NCBI GenBank assembly: GCA_030064795.1
Contig: JASJEI010000184.1
Coordinates: 1 to 13,399 of the forward strand
Direction: 5' to 3'
DNA from: Pleurocapsa sp. MO_226.B13
Lineage (GTDB): Bacteria; Cyanobacteriota; Cyanobacteriia; Cyanobacteriales; Xenococcaceae
DNA: 13,399 nucleotides
Part shown: in pieces, positions 7,186 to 13,399 of the stretch
How positions within the stretch are numbered: position 1 is the first letter of the stretch
Layout of the letters: every line of letters begins with the position of its first letter
Notes under the pieces: model-generated
The model's database searches: none
The model's input: only the letters and a program-made list of their open reading frames with translations
Told to the model about the DNA's origin: nothing
Translations under genes and position numbers: made by a program

Positions 7186-8079
7186 TTAACTCACTAGCCT
7201 TTGAACTGCTTCTGCAAAGGTTGCAGGAGTTTCAATTTCAGATGAGTGACCTATATTTGGAAGATATAATTCTTCGTAATCGATGGTTAGATATCGTGTC
7301 TGACTTTTATCAGTATGTTGGTGTGAGCCATCACATTCACCCCAAATAATTAGACTGGGTTGTTTAACTGGCTTTACATCTGGTTCCTGTTCAGTGATGT
7401 AATACTGAAAACTAGATGCAAGAGAAAAACATGCACCATGTTTGAATGCCCAAAGAGTTTCCTCGATTAATTTTCGAGCTTTTGTCGGTTCTGCAATTAC
7501 CAGATCAAACCAAGAATCTACACGTTTGTGCTTAAGCATTTGTAATGCCACTTGACCAAGAACTGGTGTGCATAAAATGCCTTTAGAATCACGTCTTGCT
7601 TTCCAGTTTAATATCTCTTGCCAGCAAGGTACTTGATTCAGGACAAGATGGGAAATTAAATCAGGATAATCGTTGGCAATTTTAATGGCACTATATCCCA
7701 AAACACAGGGAAAACTTAAAACATACGGTCCTAAATCAAGGGCTATTAAAAATTGAGATAAAATCGTCGTGATTGATTCAAAATCAAACCGAAAATTGAG
7801 CTTCTTCGGAAAGGAAAAGCCAAATCCAGGTATTTCAAATGTGATCACTCTAAAATAACGAGAAAGTTCAGCAATAGTCTGATCGTAAGACTCGATGGTT
7901 GATGGGGGATCTGTATTAAGAACAATTGTGGGACCGCAATCACCATTAATACAATAGCGTATCAATGTCGAACCCATATCCATAAATTGGATATTAGATC
8001 GAGACTTGCTAGCTACACCGTTAAGCACTGAGGAAGTTCTTAGAGTTGGCAAAAATGTATCAACTAAGCCTGAAATCAT
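7186..8079 (-). CDS. Alpha/beta-hydrolase-fold protein with a Cys nucleophile
   Basis: This 297-residue protein has the alpha/beta hydrolase fold: FEIPGFGFS (81-89) matches the D-x-PGfG-S loop, a helix leads to strand LGPYVLSF, and the elbow follows. The elbow reads FPCVLG (123-128) where the family has G-x-S-x-G-G, so the nucleophile position is Cys125 (codon TGT at 7705-7707, minus strand). The acid candidate is Asp250 in IIWGECDGSH and the His is His278 in PNIGHSSE. A Cys-Asp-His triad is known in a few members of the fold, such as dienelactone hydrolase, and can favour acyl transfer over hydrolysis. Many other Cys residues (43, 48, 152, 170, 217, 249) are present. It is not closely related to the two paralogous hydrolases. 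It follows a 331-bp gap and is probably the first gene of the second transcription unit. Confidence 0.8.
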   Translation of the reverse strand: MISGLVDTFLPTLRTSSVLNGVASKSRSNIQFMDMGSTLIRYCINGDCGPTIVLNTDPPSTIESYDQTIAELSRYFRVITFEIPGFGFSFPKKLNFRFDFESITTILSQFLIALDLGPYVLSFPCVLGYSAIKIANDYPDLISHLVLNQVPCWQEILNWKARRDSKGILCTPVLGQVALQMLKHKRVDSWFDLVIAEPTKARKLIEETLWAFKHGACFSLASSFQYYITEQEPDVKPVKQPSLIIWGECDGSHQHTDKSQTRYLTIDYEELYLPNIGHSSEIETPATFAEAVQRLVS

Positions 8080-8203
8080 AATGATAAATACCTAGACAAA
8101 ATTAATTTAAAATTTCGTGGGGATAGACAAGAGGAACGATAAGGGCCATCACGCTCCCATATTTTTCGGATAACTTATGAGTTAGGCTAGATGACTCTAG
8201 GAA

Positions 8204-8221
8204 CATTGGTCACAAGTTAAG
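8204..8221 (-). repeat. 18-bp repeat, copy B (inverted copy of 119-136)
   Basis: On the minus strand this reads CTTAACTTGTGACCAATG, identical over 18 bases to copy A upstream of the resolvase. Flanking bases do not match beyond the 18. It lies 125 bp upstream of the Cys-nucleophile hydrolase gene, in the orientation of that gene. Confidence 0.65.
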
Positions 8222-8303
8222 AAAAAATCGAAATAGTCAACTAGTACATTTAGGGTCGTAATTTATTACTTAACACTAAATATTGATTCAAATGAGTTAA
8301 TTA

Positions 8304-8311
8304 GCGATCGC
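8304..8311. repeat. HIP1 octamer GCGATCGC
   Basis: GCGATCGC is the highly iterated palindrome of many cyanobacterial genomes. Other exact copies lie at 584-591 and 815-822 inside the resolvase gene. They support a cyanobacterial origin. Confidence 0.9.
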
Positions 8312-8410
8312 TCGACTAGGGGTCGCCTAATCGCATGCCTTTAAACTAGAAAGCTTAAGAATACCTCAAAGGCTAAAAGCTCAAAACTAGTTGACAAAAA
8401 ACACACAGCT

Positions 8411-9616
8411 TTAACTTGTGACTAATACTCTAGGAAGAAACTTTACAGGTAAACTAATCGGACCCCGAGCATTAAGAGAATGATGCCTTGTCATATTTTT
8501 GGTATCCACTTCAAAACCTTCGATCCTCGAAAACAGGGACTCTAAGGCACAGCGGGTTGCCATCCTACCCATGTCTTTGCCAATACACTGGTGAACCCCA
8601 TAACCAAATGCGACGTGAGCTGTATCCTCGCGGTGGAGAATAAACTGATCGGCCTGCTGAAAAACAGATTCATCGCGATTGGCTGAGGTGAGGAGAACCA
8701 CTACCATGGCATCTTGAGGAATCACAGTCCCAGCAATCTCAACTTCCTCTGTGGCTCTTCGAAACACCACATGAGCAACACCCTCATAGCGTAGAACCTC
8801 CTCAATTAGCTTGGGAATCAGACTCAAATCATTATGGGTAAGATTAAAAGCCTCTGGATAATCTTTCAAAACGAGTAAGGTATGTGCGAGTAATGTGCAG
8901 CTGCTTTCTAGTCCCCCAGGCAATAAAATGAAGGCAAAACTCATGAGTTCATCATGGGTGAGAGCCATGCCGTCTATCTCAGCCTTTACTAGGTAACTCA
9001 TCAAGTCCTCACGGGGTTGACGACGGCGCGTGTCGATCAACTCTTGAAAGTAGTGTTCCATTTCGCTGAAGTCAGAGCGAATCTGGGCAATCTGCTCAGG
9101 TGTATGCTGTCTGGCCGAAACGCTGAGTATACTCGCCGTCCATTGCTTGAAGCAGGGGTATAACTCAGGGTCGAGTCCGAGCAAGTTACCAATGACACTT
9201 GCAGCCATAGGCATCGCAAACTCTGAAATAAAGTCCACTGTCTCACCAGTCACAACTCGCTCCGTGAGTTTTTCAGCTGTGGCTCTGGCGGCCAGTTCTT
9301 GATGCGATACCCCGGTATTGCTAAAAGCGTGGTGAATCAGCATCCGCAGTTTGGTATGTTCTGGAGGGTCGGTCACGAAAATGGACTGAGCCAGTGGATT
9401 GTTATCCAACCAGGAGGGAGAAACCCTTTCGGTCCACGCTACTGAGCTGAAGCGCTTTGTATCTTTGAGTACATTCATGACATCGTGATAGCGACTGATT
9501 GCCCACATCCCTCCTGGATCGACCTGACAAATCGGCGCATGTTTTCGCAATTCTGCATAGAGAGGGAAGGGGTTGGCATGTATATCAGGGACCATCAAAT
9601 TTGGGCGCTGTTTCAT
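8411..9616 (-). CDS. Cytochrome P450 monooxygenase (soluble bacterial type)
   Basis: This 401-residue haem-thiolate monooxygenase would activate O2 with electrons from a ferredoxin partner and hydroxylate or epoxidise an organic substrate. Length and lack of a membrane anchor fit bacterial soluble P450s. The haem signature FGYGVHQCIG (337-346) gives the axial ligand Cys344. The ExxR pair is Glu273-Arg276 (EEVLR). The C-helix segment DPPEHTKLRMLIHHAFS (83-99) contains the family's D-P-P-x-H-x-x-x-R pattern. The I-helix oxygen-activation site is PGGLESS (233-239), with Glu237-Ser238 where most have acid-Thr. No ferredoxin or reductase gene is in the window, so host redox partners would be used. 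A good Shine-Dalgarno (AAGGAGA, about 9624-9630) precedes the ATG. It follows the desaturase by 48 bp, and its neighbours suggest an acyl-chain or lipid substrate. Confidence 0.93.
   Translation of the reverse strand: MKQRPNLMVPDIHANPFPLYAELRKHAPICQVDPGGMWAISRYHDVMNVLKDTKRFSSVAWTERVSPSWLDNNPLAQSIFVTDPPEHTKLRMLIHHAFSNTGVSHQELAARATAEKLTERVVTGETVDFISEFAMPMAASVIGNLLGLDPELYPCFKQWTASILSVSARQHTPEQIAQIRSDFSEMEHYFQELIDTRRRQPREDLMSYLVKAEIDGMALTHDELMSFAFILLPGGLESSCTLLAHTLLVLKDYPEAFNLTHNDLSLIPKLIEEVLRYEGVAHVVFRRATEEVEIAGTVIPQDAMVVVLLTSANRDESVFQQADQFILHREDTAHVAFGYGVHQCIGKDMGRMATRCALESLFSRIEGFEVDTKNMTRHHSLNARGPISLPVKFLPRVLVTS
8412..8427 (+). repeat. Near copy of the 18-bp repeat at the end of the P450 gene
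   Basis: TTAACTTGTGACTAAT matches the core of copies A and B with one mismatch over 16 bases. It overlaps the P450 stop codon and the last codons on the opposite strand. Confidence 0.5.
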
Positions 9617-9664
9617 GATTGATTCTCCTTGTATTTTTTTATTTTTTCATTGAGGACAGAAAGA

Positions 9665-10681
9665 CTAAGAGGATGTTGGATTTGGATAGGGATAGTTGGA
9701 GCTAAAGTATTTGTATCCATTAATGTGGCTGTCATCTAGATGTAATCCGCTTAACTGAAAATAACCTTGTTCTTCTAGGTATTGATGCACTTTGGGCAGA
9801 TTAAAGAAAGGAACCGAGGGATAGAGATGATGTTCGAGATGAAAGTTCCCACCACCATATAAAAATGTCCAAAATGGTGAAGTCATAGAGCGCGTGTTGC
9901 GCCAGTGATCAGTTGGGTCTGTGTCACCTGTACCCCCATGCTGCTGATAGGTAAGTGAGCCAGTTGATAAAATTAGTGCAATCATAGGAAGGACAACGAA
10001 AAACACAAATAATGGCAAATTGTAAACTGCAATCATTGTGTAAAGGCCAATCCACAGAAGTGCAAAGACGACATTTACAATAACAAGTCGCCTTGTTTCC
10101 CGCAGGGTATAACCCAATAGCACATGCTTAGAGTCACCTTGAAATGTCAAGTAAGCAGCATACATATAAACAAAGTTCTTGTGAATCCTTGATAAAAAGA
10201 GCCTTCCTAGAATTCCCTGATACTTTGAGTAGTGCGTAGTATCGTAGTCAGATTCTTGATTCGTATATCTATGATGCTCCAGATGGCGTGCCGCAAATCC
10301 TATATTCATAAAACCAAGAATTGCCGGAGAAATCATTAAGCCAATCAACATCCCCAGTTTTCGGTTATTTGGCAACAGTCCTCCATGAACACCATCATGA
10401 CCAATCCATTCAGCGAATACAATTCCGTTGCCACTAAGCCAAGCCATAATACAATAGACTGCTATCTTGCAAGGGAGAGGAATATTTGTGTAATAGACAC
10501 CCAGAGAGATTAAAGCGGGAATTGACCATAAACATAGCATGGAGCAGATTGAACGGCATAAGTCCCAAGATGTTGCTTTAAAAAATGCTTTGGGTGGTTG
10601 TGGCTTTGGAGGAACGCTGTCAGACGTCCAGGTCTTACCTTGAATTTGAATTGTTCGGGTGGATTGAACTGTATGTTGCAT
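9665..10681 (-). CDS. Membrane fatty acid desaturase (three-histidine-box family)
   Basis: This protein of 338 residues belongs to the integral membrane di-iron desaturase/hydroxylase family (FA_desaturase). The family takes electrons from ferredoxin in cyanobacteria. Histidine boxes, numbered from the Met at 10681, are HDGVH (95-99), HLEHH (133-137) and HLEHH (281-285). Hydrophobic segments lie before box 1, between boxes 1 and 2, and around 200-245. The third box keeps His first (HxxHH), unlike the QxxHH of the 11694-12830 protein, so the two are different subtypes. An upstream ATG at 10696 would add five residues, but GGAGGT (10689-10694) sits seven bases before the ATG at 10681 and would be inside the longer reading, so 10681 is preferred. 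Double-bond position and substrate cannot be told. A hydroxylase or ketolase relative is possible. Confidence 0.88.
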   Translation of the reverse strand: MQHTVQSTRTIQIQGKTWTSDSVPPKPQPPKAFFKATSWDLCRSICSMLCLWSIPALISLGVYYTNIPLPCKIAVYCIMAWLSGNGIVFAEWIGHDGVHGGLLPNNRKLGMLIGLMISPAILGFMNIGFAARHLEHHRYTNQESDYDTTHYSKYQGILGRLFLSRIHKNFVYMYAAYLTFQGDSKHVLLGYTLRETRRLVIVNVVFALLWIGLYTMIAVYNLPLFVFFVVLPMIALILSTGSLTYQQHGGTGDTDPTDHWRNTRSMTSPFWTFLYGGGNFHLEHHLYPSVPFFNLPKVHQYLEEQGYFQLSGLHLDDSHINGYKYFSSNYPYPNPTSS

Positions 10682-10688
10682 AGTTGAT

Positions 10689-10694
10689 ACCTCC
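10689..10694 (-). promoter_or_regulatory. Strong Shine-Dalgarno site that decides the desaturase start
   Basis: GGAGGT on the minus strand is followed by seven bases and then the ATG at 10679-10681. The alternative ATG at 10694-10696 overlaps this site and has no comparable site of its own. Confidence 0.75.
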
Positions 10695-10726
10695 ATATCT
10701 TCTAGTTACCATAAACAAAAAGTCTC

Positions 10727-11653
10727 TTAAAATCCCTGAAATTTGTCTAACCAAGACAAAACCTTCAATAATAATTTATTGCCAAGTGATGGAGCAAAAA
10801 AACCTGAATGACCAATAGCTTGAACACCTAATTCTTGTGGTTCAATATGCCATCGTTCAAGTGATGCGCTCTTGTATTTTGCAGCCAGACGATCAACTGA
10901 CTGCTTCGGTGCAAATACACTATCGTCAGCTAGGCTAATGCACAACATAGGACCTTTGTATCGGGCAAAAAGACCGTCACAGGAATGGTGATTGCGGTCT
11001 GTGAAATCCTCAGTCAGACCCCAACGATACCAGTCAAGTGCAATTCCCGGTGGTAAGGGTTCGCATTGAGCAAGACGCATCAGGGGATAATGGTTAAAAA
11101 GTTTCACAATCAAAGGAAAAGATTTCCAGAAACACCACAAGGCAGATCCACGTGGCTGTCCCCAATATTTCCAATATCCTTTCTGGGCGCCTACTAAAAC
11201 GGCTGCATTAATCAAGTGACAATTTTCCAGAAAACCTAAAATCTGACCGCCGATGCTATGACCAAAAATAACTAGTTGTGAGGGATTTAAATGATCATGG
11301 GCCCATTGCACAATAGCTGTTGCATCAATACGTCCCCAATCAATTAGTTCAGCTTGATATCCTTTGATCACTTCAGGTTTGGACTGTCCCATGCCTCGGT
11401 AATCATAAGTCAGGACTACCCACCCCTGGTTCGCGATGAATTGGGCAAATGATTGGTACTTTTCTTTGACTCTGCCCATGGCACAGTTGATGACTGCGAC
11501 TCTAGTTGAACCTGCTTTAACCCCATTATTATTTTGGGGCTTATACATGGCGACCGCTAATGCAATGCCGTCTTGTGTTTTGATCCGAAAATTATAGACA
11601 TTTTTCTGCTTGGTGCTTGCGTCTTGTTTAGGGGTTGACAACGATGTGTCCAC
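10727..11653 (-). CDS. Alpha/beta hydrolase (paralogue of the 6227-7081 gene), GTG start
   Basis: This 308-residue alpha/beta-hydrolase-fold protein has the YRGMGQS loop (85-91), nucleophile elbow GHSIGG with Ser133, acid candidate Asp243/Asp244 (SLADDSVFAPK) and catalytic His282 in AIGHSGFF. A Trp- and Tyr-rich cap (KGYWKYWGQPRGSALWCFW, about 158-176) probably forms a hydrophobic pocket. Similarity to the 284-residue hydrolase runs along the whole length, so the two arose by duplication. The start codon is GTG (11651-11653) with AGGAG at 11661-11665, seven bases upstream; the N-terminal 20 residues are polar and probably disordered. It lies 40 bp after the first desaturase and 45 bp before the second, so it is within that operon. 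A role in freeing or transferring acyl chains handled by the desaturases is an inference. Confidence 0.86.
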   Translation of the reverse strand: MDTSLSTPKQDASTKQKNVYNFRIKTQDGIALAVAMYKPQNNNGVKAGSTRVAVINCAMGRVKEKYQSFAQFIANQGWVVLTYDYRGMGQSKPEVIKGYQAELIDWGRIDATAIVQWAHDHLNPSQLVIFGHSIGGQILGFLENCHLINAAVLVGAQKGYWKYWGQPRGSALWCFWKSFPLIVKLFNHYPLMRLAQCEPLPPGIALDWYRWGLTEDFTDRNHHSCDGLFARYKGPMLCISLADDSVFAPKQSVDRLAAKYKSASLERWHIEPQELGVQAIGHSGFFAPSLGNKLLLKVLSWLDKFQGF

Positions 11654-11693
11654 GGCTACTCTCCTGACTAATCGACTTTGAAGCTATTGGACA

Positions 11694-12830
11694 CTATGTA
11701 TTGGTTTGCGTTACTGGGTCTGTGGAATGACGAAAAACGTCTAAGTTGGTTGCGATCGGTTTAGGAGATCGCAAGACCATCCAAGATTTCCAGATCGCTG
11801 TTCCCCAACTTAGAGTACGATACGGATAGCCATTCTTCTGACAAAATTGCTCGACCAAGGGACTGATCTGGGGATAATAGACATGGCTAATATCAGGAAA
11901 CAGATGGTGTTCAATTTGATAATCAACCCCTGAGCACAAAAATCGGCAAATAAATCCCCACTGGAAGTTGATAGTTGTAGTGGTCTGCCGCATGATATAG
12001 TCAGCCGTGGCATTATGGCTTTGAGCACATATGGCCTCTGTAGGATAATGGGCTGGTGCAAACGCAAAGTACATGGCATAGCCCATCAACCCTATCCGCA
12101 GAGCATAGAAGGACAATACGGCTGTGGCTGGAAAAAAAACCATGGGAATGAAGAGCCAGACTGTCCAATGGAGCAGAAGAATAACCAGATCAATCAAATG
12201 AGAAGTCTTGCGCAGAACTGGATCCCGCAACTGACGCAGCAGATGTCGCCACCCATCTTTTTGCACGCTAAAGCCATTCAAAGCAAGAGCTAAAGGAAAC
12301 ACTATCCATTGCAGATTTTTATAGTATACACTCATGATTCCTGAGGTTTGATTAACCTGCTCCTCGTTTAGGGCAAACCAGGGCATGATATCTGCATCTT
12401 GATCCACACCCATGATGTTGGGAGTTGGATGGTGAAGTACCACGTGCTTGTGCCACCAGTAGTTAGCAGACAAGCCCAGAAATAAAGGATAACCGAAGTA
12501 TGTCAGCAGTTCGTTAACCCATTTTTTATCGCTTGTTGCATAGTGAGATGAGGTATGGGTGTTCGTCGAAACTCCTAACGAACCGATCGTTGACAGTAGC
12601 ATTCCCGAAGCCTGGATTAAGAAATTGTTTGAGGTAACAAAAATAACTATTCCTCCAAGGGCAAAAATCAGGTGCAGCATCAACTCAAATAGAATTTTTC
12701 TTGTTGCTTTTCGATGCCATCCAAAAGCCTTGATTTTTTGACGAATTAAGGAAATACTTTCTAGGTTCATCTCTTGATGCGTTAATAAAGTGCTCATTTG
12801 ACCAGCCTTGCGGTTTGTTTGGTTTTCCAT
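11694..12830 (-). CDS. Membrane fatty acid desaturase, front-end (delta-6-like) type
   Basis: This 378-residue protein is a membrane di-iron desaturase. Box 1 is HTSSH (92-96), box 2 is HVVLHH (129-134), and box 3 is QIEHH (305-309), with Gln replacing the first His as in front-end desaturases such as cyanobacterial DesD. There is no cytochrome b5 domain, in line with cyanobacterial ferredoxin-dependent enzymes. Membrane segments fit about 48-86 and about 213-260. The length is close to the 359 residues usual for DesD. The acyl substrate and regiochemistry are not shown; sphingolipid- or other lipid-specific relatives share the QxxHH box. It is the first gene of the minus-strand block. The ATG at 12830 lacks a clear Shine-Dalgarno; an internal Met12 preceded by AAGG is a possible alternative start. 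Confidence 0.88.
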   Translation of the reverse strand: MENQTNRKAGQMSTLLTHQEMNLESISLIRQKIKAFGWHRKATRKILFELMLHLIFALGGIVIFVTSNNFLIQASGMLLSTIGSLGVSTNTHTSSHYATSDKKWVNELLTYFGYPLFLGLSANYWWHKHVVLHHPTPNIMGVDQDADIMPWFALNEEQVNQTSGIMSVYYKNLQWIVFPLALALNGFSVQKDGWRHLLRQLRDPVLRKTSHLIDLVILLLHWTVWLFIPMVFFPATAVLSFYALRIGLMGYAMYFAFAPAHYPTEAICAQSHNATADYIMRQTTTTINFQWGFICRFLCSGVDYQIEHHLFPDISHVYYPQISPLVEQFCQKNGYPYRTLSWGTAIWKSWMVLRSPKPIATNLDVFRHSTDPVTQTNT

Positions 12831-12840
12831 AGGGGTAAGT

Positions 12841-12853
12841 TTTAGAGTCTAAA
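12841..12853. promoter_or_regulatory. Palindrome TTTAGAGTCTAAA just upstream of the first desaturase
   Basis: Perfect 6-bp arms (TTTAGA/TCTAAA) flank a single G. The dyad lies 11-23 bases before the desaturase ATG, within the probable leader or promoter, so it is a candidate operator. It is short enough to have arisen by chance. Confidence 0.35.
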
Positions 12854-12936
12854 CATTGTAGTCTTGAGCGTGATGCTGATAATTAATTACCTCTTGACTT
12901 GCAGTATGGCGGAAATCTTCGGCAGAAAAAATCCCG

Positions 12937-12992
12937 AAAAGTTCAGAAAAGTTCAGGTAAAAGTTCAGGTAAAAGTTCAGAAAAAGTCAGGT
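12937..12992 (+). repeat. Five tandem 10-12-bp repeats, consensus AAAAGTTCAG(GT)
   Basis: Units begin at 12937, 12947, 12959, 12971 and 12981. The first and fourth are AAAAGTTCAG, the second and third are AAAAGTTCAGGT, and the last is the variant AAAAAGTCAGGT. Unit lengths of 10 and 12 bp alternate by loss or gain of GT. It may be an expanding intergenic repeat or a multi-copy protein-binding site. Confidence 0.8.
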
Positions 12993-13015
12993 GTTGAAAA
13001 AATCGGAATATTTGG

Positions 13016-13074
13016 GGTTCTGTCTGTCAAAATTTTTGGTTCTGTCGCAAAAAGTTGAGAAAGACAGAATAACC
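13016..13074. repeat. Direct and inverted GGTTCTGTC repeats
   Basis: GGTTCTGTC occurs at 13016-13024 and 13038-13046. The inverted form GACAGAATAACC is at 13063-13074 and pairs with the second copy if TA is looped out. The arrangement could form a small hairpin or mark the edge of a small non-autonomous repeat. Confidence 0.5.
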
Positions 13075-13399
13075 GGTGTCGTTCAAAAACAGGGCATTTT
13101 GGGTAACAAACACAGCACAAATTAAGCCAAGTTAGGGTGAACGAAAAAAGGAAAGCGAAAAAAAGCGGGGTAGATTTCAGTCGCGACAAATTTTCCACGG
13201 GCGATCGTGACCAATAATCAATCCAGCCAAAAATCTTGAAATCGCTTAGAAGACAATTCCGTATAGCGGACAGTATGTTGAATATTGCGGCGTAGTTCAA
13301 AACAAGGTTACAGTATGAAGGGAAAATTACCAACCCTAATAGAACATTAGTTCTAATCAGGCTGGCGGACGAGAGAGACATAAGTAATACTAAGGGAAT

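Larger units (their letters stand above)
8080..8410. other. 331-bp intergenic region between the two lipid transcription units
   Basis: No gene fits here. The region contains a HIP1 octamer GCGATCGC (8304-8311), the second 18-bp repeat copy (8204-8221, minus strand), and a short dyad GTAATTTATTAC (arms GTAAT/ATTAC). A weak TTGACT -35-like box on the minus strand (about 8235-8240) has no good -10 partner at the right distance. As the longest gap in the gene block it probably holds the promoter for the 8079-to-4246 genes. Confidence 0.5.
12831..13399. other. 569-bp non-coding region upstream of the lipid gene block
   Basis: No convincing gene is seen. It holds a 13-base palindrome next to the first desaturase (12841-12853), a run of five GTTCAG-type repeats (12937-12992), and a group of direct and inverted GGTTCTGTC motifs (13016-13074). 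A GCGATCGT near-HIP1 site is at 13201-13208. The promoter of the desaturase-to-P450 unit should lie in the part nearest 12830, but I could not pick a clear -35/-10 pair on the minus strand. Confidence 0.5.

Noticed and set aside
6131..11273. Several ACTAGT hexamers (for example near 6131, 7083, 8386, 11268)
   Set aside because: About five copies against roughly three expected by chance in this length; no positional pattern relative to genes.
12937..12992. Tandem repeat as a CRISPR array
   Set aside because: Units of 10-12 bp follow each other with no spacers, and no cas gene is present.
12864..13058. 64-residue plus-strand frame with VQVKVQVKVQ
   Set aside because: The repetitive peptide is just the translation of the tandem DNA repeat; there is no Shine-Dalgarno and no family resemblance.
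12977..13381. 134-residue minus-strand open frame upstream of the lipid block
   Set aside because: It has no recognisable domain, a random hydrophobic/Phe-rich composition, and runs through the tandem repeat and GGTTCTGTC motifs; it looks like chance in AT-rich spacer.

Overview
The window reads as cyanobacterial accessory DNA. The evidence is moderate to low GC content, the HIP1 octamer GCGATCGC at 584, 815 and 8304 with several near-HIP1 sites (GCGATCG), and cyanobacteria-like protein families such as PlsC, membrane desaturases and a cyanobacterial-type telomere resolvase. A filamentous cyanobacterium is likely, but the species cannot be told. Whether the DNA is chromosome or plasmid cannot be decided; the resolvase-like gene makes a plasmid or a plasmid-derived island worth considering.

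Layout. (1) Positions 1-123 are an open frame that may be the end of an upstream gene. (2) Positions 221-2257 on the plus strand encode a large protelomerase/telomere-resolvase-like tyrosine recombinase. It has a recognisable promoter, and copies of a short GGTATAG motif lie on both sides of it. (3) Positions 2465-4211 are a complete IS4-family (Tn5-like) insertion sequence with 24-bp imperfect terminal inverted repeats and an intact transposase on the minus strand. It sits 34 bp past the stop codon of the next gene block. (4) Positions 4246-12830 hold eight genes, all on the minus strand, all lipid- or oxidation-related. In transcription order they are: front-end-type membrane desaturase, alpha/beta hydrolase, second membrane desaturase, cytochrome P450, a 331-bp gap, an alpha/beta-hydrolase-fold protein with Cys in place of the nucleophilic Ser, a second hydrolase paralogous to the first, a cyclopropane-fatty-acid-synthase-like methyltransferase, and a PlsC-like acyltransferase. 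(5) Positions 12831-13399 are non-coding and repeat-bearing, and should include the start region of the first operon.

How the genes may work together (inference). The block looks like a dedicated lipid-modification pathway. Two desaturases would insert double bases of unsaturation into an acyl chain, the P450 would hydroxylate or epoxidise it, the CFA-type enzyme would methylenate or methylate a double bond using S-adenosylmethionine, the hydrolases would release or transfer acyl groups, and PlsC would load an acyl group onto a lipid acceptor. No acyl carrier protein, acyl-ACP ligase, PKS or NRPS is present in the window, so the substrate is probably a membrane lipid or an acyl chain supplied by primary metabolism. 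Gene spacing suggests two transcription units, 12830 to 8411 and 8079 to 4246. An 18-bp sequence in the gap between them is repeated exactly, in inverted orientation, upstream of the resolvase gene.
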